Part shown: positions 14,271 through 22,901 of the stretch, piece by piece
How positions within the stretch are numbered: position 1 is the first letter of the stretch
Layout: the number at the start of each line of letters is the position of its first letter
Assembly: GCA_964398915.1 (NCBI GenBank)
Contig: CAYNOR010000012.1
Coordinates: forward strand, 1-58,261
Length of the DNA stretch: 58,261 nucleotides
Direction of reading: 5' to 3'
Source of the DNA: Tichowtungia sp964398915
GTDB lineage: Bacteria > Verrucomicrobiota > Kiritimatiellia > Kiritimatiellales > Tichowtungiaceae
Made by a program: the position numbers and the translations under genes
Notes under the pieces: generated by a model
Told to the model about the DNA's origin: nothing
What the model saw: the letters and a program-made list of their open reading frames with translations, nothing else
Databases searched by the model: none

Positions 14271-15575
14271 ATGACTATTAGAACCCGCTTTGCTCCCAGT
14301 CCGACAGGCCACGTGCATATCGGAAACATGCGCGCCGCCATTTTCAACTGGCTCTATGCCCGCCACACCGGCGGACAGTTTCTTTTGCGTGTCGAAGACA
14401 CCGACCGTGAGCGCTCGACGCCCGAAGCCATCAAAACGCTTCTTGAAGCCATGGATTGGCTGGGTCTTACCGTGGACGAAGCCCCGCTTTATCAGTCCAC
14501 CCGGATGGATGCTCACATCGCCGCTGCCGAAAAACTGCTGGCGTCCGGACACGCCTATAAAGAGGATAAAGGCGGAACCGGGCAGGGAGAATGCATCATT
14601 TTCAAAATGCCCGGTACGGATATCGAATTTACCGATCTCGTTAAAGGCTCTCTTAAAAAACCGGCCGCCGATATGGCCGACTTTGTAATCGTCCGCTCCA
14701 ACGGTACACCGGTTTTCCATCTTGCCAATGTGATGGACGACATTGAGCAGAAAATCACCCACGTCATTCGCGGCGACGACCACGTTGAAAACACCTTTCG
14801 CCATATTGCTCTCTACACGGCGCTCGGGGCCCCAGTCCCGCAGTTTGCCCACCTGCCGATGATCATCAACGCACAGGGCAAACCCTATTCCAAGCGCGAT
14901 GGCGACGCTTTTGTCGGCGATTTCCAGAGCAAGGGATTTTTTGGCGACGCGCTGTTTAACTACCTTGCATTGCTCGGCTGGTCGCCCGGTGATGAACGCG
15001 AAGTGATGACCCGGCAGGAAATGATTGATGCGTTTGATCTGGTTACCGTCCGCTCATCGCCGGCTCAAATGGATTTACGGAAACTACTCTGGATGAACGG
15101 CGAATATATCCGCGCCATGCGTCCGACCGAGTTTTCCGCCATGTGCCGCGAAGAGTTAAGCACCGTGGATCTCGAAATCGGTGAAAACGCCGCTGGCATT
15201 TTTGCTTTGATGCAGGAACGGATAAAGATCCGCACCGATATCATTCCGTCTATGCTCTTCTTCTGTACTGACGATTATGAGTACGACGAAAAAGCCGTTG
15301 AAAAAAAGATGACGAAGCCGGAAGTTTTCCAGACACTGGAAAAAATCGCCGGAATTCTCCAAGGCCTGGAACAGTTCGATGCCGGAACCGTCAACAAGGC
15401 TCTGCACGATTTTGTGGAGCAGGGCGGATTGAAATTCGGCGAGGTCATGCCGCCGCTGCGTATTGCCGTTTCCGGTCAGCAGTCCGGTCCCGATCTCGCA
15501 CCGGTGCTGGCGATTCTTGGTAAAGAAAAAACGATTGCCCGCATCCGTAGAGCCTTGATGAAGTTTAGACGTTGA
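14271..15575 (+). CDS. gltX: Glutamyl-tRNA synthetase
   Basis: A 434-residue class I aminoacyl-tRNA synthetase that charges tRNA-Glu (possibly also tRNA-Gln). RFAPSPTGHVHIGNMRAA contains the HIGH-type motif, and FLLRVEDTDRERS the glutamate-binding region. FNYLALLGWSPGDE is typical of GluRS. The KMSKS equivalent reads GKPYSKRDGD (about 203-212) rather than the usual KLSKR form, so the first Lys of the loop is Pro while the key second Lys is kept. At 434 residues it is somewhat shorter than many bacterial GluRS (about 465-490), with a compact anticodon-binding end. It is monocistronic; the upstream gap holds repeat-like text. Confidence 0.95.
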   Translation: MTIRTRFAPSPTGHVHIGNMRAAIFNWLYARHTGGQFLLRVEDTDRERSTPEAIKTLLEAMDWLGLTVDEAPLYQSTRMDAHIAAAEKLLASGHAYKEDKGGTGQGECIIFKMPGTDIEFTDLVKGSLKKPAADMADFVIVRSNGTPVFHLANVMDDIEQKITHVIRGDDHVENTFRHIALYTALGAPVPQFAHLPMIINAQGKPYSKRDGDAFVGDFQSKGFFGDALFNYLALLGWSPGDEREVMTRQEMIDAFDLVTVRSSPAQMDLRKLLWMNGEYIRAMRPTEFSAMCREELSTVDLEIGENAAGIFALMQERIKIRTDIIPSMLFFCTDDYEYDEKAVEKKMTKPEVFQTLEKIAGILQGLEQFDAGTVNKALHDFVEQGGLKFGEVMPPLRIAVSGQQSGPDLAPVLAILGKEKTIARIRRALMKFRR

Positions 15576-15598
15576 ATGAAAAACAATAGATAATCCGG

Positions 15599-15657
15599 CG
15601 CACGGCGGGCGATAAGCCGGGTCGGGAAGGCGCATCGTCGCGTGCGGTGGATTTTTT
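15599..15657 (+). terminator. Possible GC-rich terminator after gltX
   Basis: CGCACG (15599-15604) can pair with CGTGCG (15641-15646), enclosing further GC-rich stems, with T6 at 15652-15657. Structure prediction would be needed to confirm; it sits 24 bases after the gltX stop. Confidence 0.35.
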
Positions 15658-15772
15658 AGGATCGACTAAGTTGCCTTAACTCTTTTTTACTTTCCAATTT
15701 GCAAGGTTGTGCTTATGGTTCGAAAAATTGCAGACAGCACAGGAAGGTTAAAGACCGGAACGGAATTTTTCG

Positions 15773-16447
15773 ATGAGTCTTCCAAATCACATCAAAAAAA
15801 TTTTACTAATCGATGATTTGCATCTTTGCAGAACGTTTTTTGCACGAGGTTTGCAGCAGATCACCGGGTTGTCTGTTGCCGAAGCGGAGAGTGCAGAGGA
15901 TGCACTGAAACAGCTGGCACAAGTTCACCATGACGTAATTATACTGAATGTGTCCATGCGGCATTGCTGCGGGATGTCCGTATTGCAATTAATCTGCCGG
16001 AAGTTTCCTGAGACCCGTGTGCTGGCTTTCTCGTATTCACATCAGGATCACCTCTGTGCGGAGCGAACTATTTGTGCGGGGGCGTCCGGCTACATTTCGG
16101 CGGCGGAGTCCGGGGAGAATCTGTTGGAGGCTGTTGCTGCGGTCTCGGCAGGCGGTATGTATTTAAGTCGATTGCTGCGCGAGAAAATCTGCATCGATTT
16201 GAGCCGCTGGGGAAAGGAAAAGGAATCGATCTTTGATATCCTTTCGCACCGTGAATTCGAAGTTTTTTGCCTGACAGGGTATGGACATGCTCCTAAGCAA
16301 ATTGCAGATAAACTTAAGGTGAGTGCCAAGACGGTCGAAACCTATCGCGAACGCATTCGGCAGAAACTCGATTTATCGGACGGTGGTGAACTGTTGCTCC
16401 ATTCATCCAGCTATATCCGTGCGCAAAGTTTGCCGCAGCCGATATAG
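15773..16447 (+). CDS. NarL/FixJ-type regulator with a degenerate receiver domain
   Basis: A 224-residue protein with a receiver (about 8-125) and LuxR-type HTH (about 155-215; LSHREFEVFCLTGYGHAPKQIADKLKVSAKTVETYRERIRQKL). D14 and D15 of the acidic pocket are kept in LLIDDLHLC. The phospho-acceptor position reads VIILNVSM, so Asp is Asn at residue 59, and the invariant Lys of the GYxxK motif is Ala110 (GASGYISAAE). It should therefore bind DNA without Asp phosphorylation. It is first of a signalling cluster whose last member is a HisKA_3 kinase, the usual partner class for NarL regulators. Confidence 0.92.
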   Translation: MSLPNHIKKILLIDDLHLCRTFFARGLQQITGLSVAEAESAEDALKQLAQVHHDVIILNVSMRHCCGMSVLQLICRKFPETRVLAFSYSHQDHLCAERTICAGASGYISAAESGENLLEAVAAVSAGGMYLSRLLREKICIDLSRWGKEKESIFDILSHREFEVFCLTGYGHAPKQIADKLKVSAKTVETYRERIRQKLDLSDGGELLLHSSSYIRAQSLPQPI

Positions 16448-16691
16448 AGGCGGTGCTGGATCTGAACCCTGCGCGGATCAATTGGACGGGGTAGGGCCGT
16501 TTTCTCGTCAGCCGGATTTACTGCATTGTTCCGTCCGTATGCGGCGGTTTGAGGACGGACTCTCCACACCCTGTCGTAACATTCGCGATCTTCTCCAGCC
16601 GCATGCACGTACCCAGTGCACCGATTATAGTCTAAAGGTCTCTTGCGGCTGTTTGCTGTCTCGGGTAGACTTGCAATTCTATGGAGGTATG
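16448..16691. other. Gap between the degenerate regulator and the degenerate kinase
   Basis: No gene could be assigned. The kinase frame is open through this stretch, but the encoded segment is Cys/Arg-rich with no domain. GGAGG at 16683-16687 directly before ATG 16692 shows where translation begins. Confidence 0.6.
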
Positions 16692-18539
16692 ATGAATGTG
16701 TTTCAACAAGTTGCCTTACTGGTAATGCTTACGGCGTCGGTTATACTGCAGTTCTGCGCCGGTTTTTTTGCGTTCCGTCTGACCCGTTTTTCCCGCAATA
16801 ATTCCGCATGGATTATGATTTCCACGGCGCTGATGCTGATGGCCGTACGACGGGTTGTGACGTTCTTCCAGCTTATGGAGGGCGAGGTTATACACCCGCT
16901 GGATTTTTACGCGGAAATTATCGCGTTTGTGATATCGCTGTTAATGGTGGCAGGGCTGTTTGCCATTACACCGTTTTTGCGCCGGCTTTATTCGTCTCCG
17001 AATGGCACATCTGACGATCCCGCGGGTGAGCTTTTTGAAAAAATGACCAGCGGCATTGCGGTATACGAAGCGGCTGAGAAGGGATTTGATTTTATAATCC
17101 GCGACATCAATCCTGCCGCTGAGCGGATTGAAAAGATTGCGCGGCAACATGTGGCGGGGCGTCGATTGACTGAGGTTTTTCCCGGGGTTGAGCAGGTGGG
17201 CTTTCTGGATGTTCTGCGCCGGGTTTGGAAAACCGGTGAGCCGGAGCGTTTACCATTACATTATTATAAAGATGGCCGCATTGCGGGTTGGCGTGACAGC
17301 TTTGTTTACCGTCACTCTGGCGGGAAAGTGGTGGTGATTTATAATGATGTATCGGTTCAAATGCATTTGCAGGAAGAATTGGAACAGCGCGAACGGAAAT
17401 TCCGTCTGTTTTTTGAGCAGGCACCGCTTGCCTGTCAGTTGTTGGATGGCGAAGGAAAAATCCTTGAAGTTAATCCGGCATGGGTTCGACTGACCGGACT
17501 TGTCCGCAGTTCGGTGTCGGGCCGGCCGTTTAATGAGATGCTTACCCGATCAGGACGCCAGCGTTTCCAAGAGTGTCTGGTTACACTGAAAACAACAGAA
17601 TCCGTGGAGGGCGTCGAATTGGAGTTGCGCCGGAAAGACGGTGTTTTATTGAGTATTGAAATGGATGCATTGTCCCTGCACAGCAAAACGGGAGAGATTG
17701 TACAGGTTTGCTGTATGGTGCGCGAAAAATTGGGGCAGGAAACGGGTTCGGGGAGCGATGTTGAAAAAATAATCCGCCAGTCTGTCGCAGAACGGCTGAC
17801 TGAAGAGCGGCGCGAACTTCAACGGCAGCGGCTGGCCATGTTCAGTGAGTTGACGACCGGGATGGCGCAACTGTTCAATACGCCGCTGGCAGCGGCGCGC
17901 AGTGCCTTTAGTTTAATGCGCGAAAACAATACGCCGAGCAGCTCGCACTATGAATTTGCTTCCATGGCCGCGCGGGAATTAGACCGTATGGCGGATGCGG
18001 TGGAGCAAATGTACCGGTTTCACGAACCGATATCGCAGAGGTGTGAATCACTCAATATCAATGCGCTACTTGATAATACGCTGGATCTGGTGCGTTCAAA
18101 GATGACTGAGCGACGGATTCAGTTTCAGGATGAACGTGCAGGAACGCTTCCGGCAATTAAACTTCCTCCTGCTGCGGTTATGCTCGTACTGATCAATCCC
18201 GTCAGGAACAGCATCGAAGCGATGGCTCCGAATGGCGTATTAACATTACGAACCGGGGGCGTCGGGCAGGGCGGAGTTTTTGTTGAAATTGAAGACACGG
18301 GCTCCGGTATTCCGGCAGAGTTTTTACCGCATCTTTTTGAACCGTTCACCACCTTCCGCCATGACGGGGCCGAACATGCCGGAATCGGGCTTGGTCTGGC
18401 CATGGTTCGCCGTACACTGGATGCGCTTGGAGGAACGGTGACGATTCATTCTCGAGTCGGCGAAGGAACCTGTTTGCGGATTGTCCTGCCGGCAGAGATG
18501 GAAACACTCAGTCAAGGAATCGACGATGGAAAGATTTAA
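16692..18539 (+). CDS. Membrane PAS sensor histidine kinase lacking the phospho-acceptor histidine
   Basis: A 615-residue protein. Three hydrophobic helices (about 1-100) anchor it, then two PAS domains (about 112-340), then an H-box-like helix and an HATPase domain. The H-box reads SELTTGMAQLFNTPLAAA: the histidine of the usual AHEINNPL pattern is Gln, residue 393 (codon CAA at 17868-17870). The ATP-binding parts look intact: NPVRNSIEAM (N box), EDTGSGIPAEF (G1) and GIGLGLAMVRR (G2). It may bind ATP but cannot autophosphorylate in the normal way. Start ATG 16692 follows GGAGGT; it overlaps the next gene by 14 bases. Confidence 0.88.
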   Translation: MNVFQQVALLVMLTASVILQFCAGFFAFRLTRFSRNNSAWIMISTALMLMAVRRVVTFFQLMEGEVIHPLDFYAEIIAFVISLLMVAGLFAITPFLRRLYSSPNGTSDDPAGELFEKMTSGIAVYEAAEKGFDFIIRDINPAAERIEKIARQHVAGRRLTEVFPGVEQVGFLDVLRRVWKTGEPERLPLHYYKDGRIAGWRDSFVYRHSGGKVVVIYNDVSVQMHLQEELEQRERKFRLFFEQAPLACQLLDGEGKILEVNPAWVRLTGLVRSSVSGRPFNEMLTRSGRQRFQECLVTLKTTESVEGVELELRRKDGVLLSIEMDALSLHSKTGEIVQVCCMVREKLGQETGSGSDVEKIIRQSVAERLTEERRELQRQRLAMFSELTTGMAQLFNTPLAAARSAFSLMRENNTPSSSHYEFASMAARELDRMADAVEQMYRFHEPISQRCESLNINALLDNTLDLVRSKMTERRIQFQDERAGTLPAIKLPPAAVMLVLINPVRNSIEAMAPNGVLTLRTGGVGQGGVFVEIEDTGSGIPAEFLPHLFEPFTTFRHDGAEHAGIGLGLAMVRRTLDALGGTVTIHSRVGEGTCLRIVLPAEMETLSQGIDDGKI

Positions 18540-21500
18540 GTCAGCAAAAGCGGCTTTGGTTCGCAGTTTTGGCCATTTTTCCGGAAGAGTGAGCTATGTA
18601 GTTATTTCTGTGACGGCGCTGATGATTCTGCTGGGCGGGCTTTGGGTCGCCAAAGAATCGGGACGGGATACCGACCTTCAGATGCGCCGCGATCTGGTCC
18701 GTCAGGCAACCGCTATTGCGGCGACGGTCAATCCGGAAAATGTGCGTGCACTTTCTTTTACCGCTGACGACAAAGTCCGGCCCGAATTCCAGCGATTGAG
18801 TTCCCAGTTGCGGGCCTATGCTGAGACGGCACAGATCAAAAGCCTTTACACAATGGCTTTGCGGAACGGGAAAATTGTGTTCGGGCCTGAGAGCCTGGCT
18901 GAGAGCCATCCGTATGCTTCGCAGCCTGGTACGGTTTATGAGGAGCCGTCGCAGAAAGATTTTGATATTTTTGTCACCGGAAGTCCGCAGATTCAGGGGC
19001 CGCACCGTGATGAATACGGTATGTTTGTTACGGCTTCGGTTCCGGTGTTTGATCCGCGCACTGGCGATGTACTGGCCGTAATCGGCATTGATATTGAAAC
19101 CTCGGTCTGGCGGGCCGAGGTGCGAAAGGCTCAATGGGTTCCGATTCTAATCACACTGCTGTTACTTCTTATTCTTTTGCTGTCTGGCCTGATACTGAAG
19201 TTTCGTCACCAGCACATGCCGCATCGGAATGAGAGAAGGAGGCACACGGAACCGATCGTGTGCTTTATTTTTATGCTTCTGCTAACCTTGATACTGGTTG
19301 TGGCCTTTGACCGGGCTGAACGGATCTCACGTAAGGAGTCCTTTCATCAGATGGCTCTTAAACATGCCGGTACCTGTGCGGAGGAATTTTATCATCTTAA
19401 TGGCGCAATCAATCAATTGAGTTGTTTCTTTGAATCGAGTCAGGATGTCAATCGCGATGAGTTCAGCATCTATTGCGGACGTTTGGTTGAGCAAGGTGTT
19501 TTACAATCGTGCGTCTGGGCACCTGCGGTGCCGGATGCTGAAGCCGACGCATTGATTCAAGCCGTACGTACGTCCGGACAGCCCGATTTTTTAATCTGGC
19601 AGAAAAACACTGACGGGCATGTTGAACCGGCCAAAGATCGCCCTGTTTACTATCCGGCGCTTTATATTGAACCGCTGGCGGGTTGTGAGAGAGGTTTGGG
19701 CTATGACTTGAATTCAGAACCGGTGCGCAGTGCCGCGATCCAGGAGGCTTTGAGAACCGGACAGGTCACTGCTACGGATACAATTCACCTGATCGCATTG
19801 ACGAATACGCCGCCGGGAATTTTTATTTTTAAATCAGTTAATGCGCCGATGCAAAAAGGGCTGGTCGCTTTTGTGGTGCATCCGGAAAATCTGCTGGGCG
19901 GAGCGAGGTTTAAAAATAAAAAGAATTATGGGTTGAAGGTCTGTCTGGTTCAGTTGCGTTCAGAAACAGAACCGCTTTTTGCGGCCGGGGGACATCCTTC
20001 GTGCGGCATGTCATGTTTTGACAAAGCGGATCCCTTATTGCGGGTGATGATTCCGGTTTTCCAGTTCGGAAAAGTGTATGCCTTACGCTTGATTCCGGAC
20101 GCCTCCTGGCTGGCGGCTAATCCGTTGCAACACGGGAGGTTGGCCGGAATTTTAGGTCTGCTGGTCACCATTTTAATCACCTCACTGGTCTCACTGATCA
20201 CCAATCGCCGCGCGGCACTTGAGCGGCTGGTCGTTCAACGTACAGAAGAGCTTGAATCCAGCGAACGGCATATCCGCACAGTTCTTGAAACACTGCCTGA
20301 TCTGGTTTGGCTTAAAGACCCGAACGGCGTTTATCTGTCGTGCAACTCCCGGTTCGAGGGTTTTCTGGGCGCACCCCAGAAGGAAATTTGCGGCAAAACA
20401 GATTACGAGTTCATGAGTGATGAACTGGCCGATGGCTTCCGGCGGCATGACTTGGCTGCGGTTAAAGCGGGCGGCCCGGTCATCAATGAAGAGGAGGTTA
20501 CGTTCGCTGACGGGCACCGGGAACTGCTTGAAACAATCAAAACACCGGTGCTTGACCGGAACGGGAATTTGATCGGTGTGTTAGGCATCGGACGTGACAT
20601 CACCGCGCGCAAAAAGGCCATGGAGCAGATTGAGTTTCAGGCGCAGATCCTTGAGCAGATCAAAGATATGATTACGGTGACCGACGTTCAGGGGCGAATC
20701 AGTTACGTCAATGACGCCGTATGCCGGGCGCTGGGCCGCTCCCGTGAAGAGATTCTGTCACAGTCAGTCGAAAACTACGGCGACGATGCGAAGCAACGGG
20801 AAATTATCCAGCAGACGCTGGCGTTTGGAGAGTGGCGCGGCGAGGTGGTCAACCTTACGTCCGGCGGGCGCGAACTGATGCTGGAGTGTCGCACCCGGCT
20901 TTGGCGTGATGCAGACGGATCTCCGGTTTATATGGTGGGTATTTCCACCGACATAACAGATCGGAAGACCGCCGAACGGCAGCTTGTTCACCGGGCCGAA
21001 CTGCTGGCGGCTGCGGCATTAATCAGCCGTAAGATATTTGAAATTGAAAATCTGCAGGAATCGATTAAGTCGGTTCTCAATATTCTGGGAACGGTGACAG
21101 AACAGGACCGGGCTTATATTTTCGAGTGCCACGAAAATTCAGAGGGCGAGAAGTTAATCAGCCAGCGCTATGAATGGTGCCGCGACGGAATTGAGCCGCA
21201 GATTGGAAACCCGACTATGCAGAATCTTTCTCTAGCCAATCATTTTTCCCAATGGAATGAAACGTTGCAATCCGGTCGGCCGGTCAAAGGGGCAACGGCC
21301 CAATTCCCGGCGGAAGAACGGGCGTTTCTTGCCGCACAGAATATTCGTTCATTGCTGATTATGCCTGTGTTTGTAGAAAAGGCATTCTGGGGATTTATCG
21401 GTCTGGACAACTGTCATATCGAGTATGAATGGGATTCGTCCGAAATATCGATCCTTTCCGGTGCTGCGGATTTAATTGCATTGGCTATCATCCGGAAACG

Positions 21501-22047
21501 AACCGTTGAGAACCTGGCGGAAGCAGAGGCCCGTTTGCGGCTGGCATTTGAAGTGGCTCAAATGGGGCATTGGCGGTATGAGTGCAAAACGGGTGCCGTT
21601 CAATGGTTCGAGGACCATGAAAAACTGTATGGGATTTCATCAGAAGCATTCAAAGGAACGCTGGTGGCGGTTCAGGAAATGGTTCATCCGGATGACCGGT
21701 CGCAGGGGGAGGAGAATCTGCGCAGAACCATTGAAGAGAATGTGCCCTTTGATAATACATATCGAGTGGTTTGTCCGGATCAGAGCATCCATTGGTTGCA
21801 TTCTTACGGGCATTTGTATCGCGATGCGCACGGATGTCCAGACTATGTTTTTGGTGTGACACAGGAAATCACCGGTTTTAAAAATGCCGAAGCGGAACTG
21901 AAGCAAAGGTGTGATGAGCTGGAACTGTTTCATGATGTGACCGTAGGGCGGGAGCTGCGCATGATTGAACTGAAGAAAGAGATTAACGCCCTGCTGAAGA
22001 CCATCGGGCATCCGGAAAAATATGAGATCATCGGAGAGGATGCGTGA
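18526..22047 (+). CDS. Large CHASE/PAS/GAF membrane sensor without a kinase or output domain
   Basis: A 1173-residue sensor. In order: membrane helix (about 18-40), extracytoplasmic sensor region with VSVPVFDPRTGDVLAVIGIDIE style Cache features, membrane helices near 205-225 and 245-265, a CHASE domain (about 290-500), membrane helix (about 545-565), then PAS domains, a GAF domain (about 825-985) and a final PAS (about 995-1110). It ends VGRELRMIELKKEINALLK plus a short tail, the linker that normally leads into a kinase, but no HisKA or HATPase follows. It must pass its signal to a separate protein, probably another cluster member. ATG 18526 has AAGGA seven bases upstream. Confidence 0.88.
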   Translation: MERFKSAKAALVRSFGHFSGRVSYVVISVTALMILLGGLWVAKESGRDTDLQMRRDLVRQATAIAATVNPENVRALSFTADDKVRPEFQRLSSQLRAYAETAQIKSLYTMALRNGKIVFGPESLAESHPYASQPGTVYEEPSQKDFDIFVTGSPQIQGPHRDEYGMFVTASVPVFDPRTGDVLAVIGIDIETSVWRAEVRKAQWVPILITLLLLLILLLSGLILKFRHQHMPHRNERRRHTEPIVCFIFMLLLTLILVVAFDRAERISRKESFHQMALKHAGTCAEEFYHLNGAINQLSCFFESSQDVNRDEFSIYCGRLVEQGVLQSCVWAPAVPDAEADALIQAVRTSGQPDFLIWQKNTDGHVEPAKDRPVYYPALYIEPLAGCERGLGYDLNSEPVRSAAIQEALRTGQVTATDTIHLIALTNTPPGIFIFKSVNAPMQKGLVAFVVHPENLLGGARFKNKKNYGLKVCLVQLRSETEPLFAAGGHPSCGMSCFDKADPLLRVMIPVFQFGKVYALRLIPDASWLAANPLQHGRLAGILGLLVTILITSLVSLITNRRAALERLVVQRTEELESSERHIRTVLETLPDLVWLKDPNGVYLSCNSRFEGFLGAPQKEICGKTDYEFMSDELADGFRRHDLAAVKAGGPVINEEEVTFADGHRELLETIKTPVLDRNGNLIGVLGIGRDITARKKAMEQIEFQAQILEQIKDMITVTDVQGRISYVNDAVCRALGRSREEILSQSVENYGDDAKQREIIQQTLAFGEWRGEVVNLTSGGRELMLECRTRLWRDADGSPVYMVGISTDITDRKTAERQLVHRAELLAAAALISRKIFEIENLQESIKSVLNILGTVTEQDRAYIFECHENSEGEKLISQRYEWCRDGIEPQIGNPTMQNLSLANHFSQWNETLQSGRPVKGATAQFPAEERAFLAAQNIRSLLIMPVFVEKAFWGFIGLDNCHIEYEWDSSEISILSGAADLIALAIIRKRTVENLAEAEARLRLAFEVAQMGHWRYECKTGAVQWFEDHEKLYGISSEAFKGTLVAVQEMVHPDDRSQGEENLRRTIEENVPFDNTYRVVCPDQSIHWLHSYGHLYRDAHGCPDYVFGVTQEITGFKNAEAELKQRCDELELFHDVTVGRELRMIELKKEINALLKTIGHPEKYEIIGEDA

Positions 22048-22901
22048 TGCGGAAGGCTGTACCGATTGATAATTCACTAGCCTCGTTCATCCAAACATTG
22101 GAAAGAACGCATGGTCTGCGCATCGATGCGTACGATGAGGTGTTTCTGCAAAAATCGATTGATAAGCGATTGGCAGAAACCGGCATAAAGACCGTCTCGG
22201 CCTATGGTGAGTATCTGGCTGATAACCGAGCTGAAGCAGAGTGCTTTTGTCAGTCTCTGCGCATCAATTACAGTGAATTTTTTCGTAATTCGCTCACATT
22301 TGCTCTGCTCGAACAGCAGATTCTTCCCGCGCTGATTGCAGAAAAAAAACAATCCGGACAAAAAGAAATCCGGATATGGTCAGCGGGTTGTGCTGCCGGT
22401 CAGGAGATCTGGTCTGTTGCCATACTGCTCGATGCGTTGCTCACAGCGAAAGAATCTCTGTTGTCGTACCGTATTTTTGCTACCGACCTGTCCGAATCCG
22501 ATCTGGCTAAGGCCCGCGCCGGTATTTACAGTGCCGAAGCGGTTGGTAATATCTGTTTGAAGTATCTGAACAGCTGTTTTTTGCGGCAAGGCGATGCGTA
22601 TGTCGTGGTTCCCCGGTTGCTGGAACAGGTGGATTTTTCCGTTTATGATCTGCTGGATGAGCATTCCGTCTGCCCGGCGGACAGTCTTTACGGGGACTTT
22701 GATCTGATTTTCTGCTGCAACCTGCTGTTTTATTATAAACCGGATGTTCGTCAGCGGGTTATCGGTAAAATTTACCGGGCTCTGTCCGGCAGTGGTTTTT
22801 TTGTGACCGGCGAAGCGGAAAGAGATATGGTGACCAAACAAGAAGGATTTTGCCCCGTGGCACCTGCGGCAGCGATATTTCAAAAGAGAGGCGGAAAATG
22901 A
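22047..22901 (+). CDS. CheR-type protein-glutamate methyltransferase
   Basis: A 284-residue CheR family methyltransferase, which uses SAM to methylate glutamates of receptor helices. The N-terminal helical domain is followed by NYSEFFRNSLTFALLEQQILP (arginine kept), the SAM motif IWSAGCAAGQEIWSVAILL (about 110-128), FATDLSESDLAKA, and FDLIFCCNLLFYY. The common GEEPYS of CheR reads GQEIWS, so one conserved acidic residue is Gln; activity may be changed. No CheB or classical MCP is adjacent. The start ATG shares one base with the preceding stop, and GGAGAGGA precedes it. Its target may be the helical region of the next gene product. Confidence 0.92.
   Translation: MRKAVPIDNSLASFIQTLERTHGLRIDAYDEVFLQKSIDKRLAETGIKTVSAYGEYLADNRAEAECFCQSLRINYSEFFRNSLTFALLEQQILPALIAEKKQSGQKEIRIWSAGCAAGQEIWSVAILLDALLTAKESLLSYRIFATDLSESDLAKARAGIYSAEAVGNICLKYLNSCFLRQGDAYVVVPRLLEQVDFSVYDLLDEHSVCPADSLYGDFDLIFCCNLLFYYKPDVRQRVIGKIYRALSGSGFFVTGEAERDMVTKQEGFCPVAPAAAIFQKRGGK

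Noticed and set aside
15605..15640. Resemblance to the complement of an RNase P RNA 3' end (GATAAGCCGGGT)
   Set aside because: Only about 12 bases match and the conserved core of RNase P RNA is absent from the surrounding sequence.
16323..16691. 122-codon upstream extension of the phospho-dead kinase
   Set aside because: Overlaps the regulator gene, shows no domain, and a GGAGG site stands right before ATG 16692.
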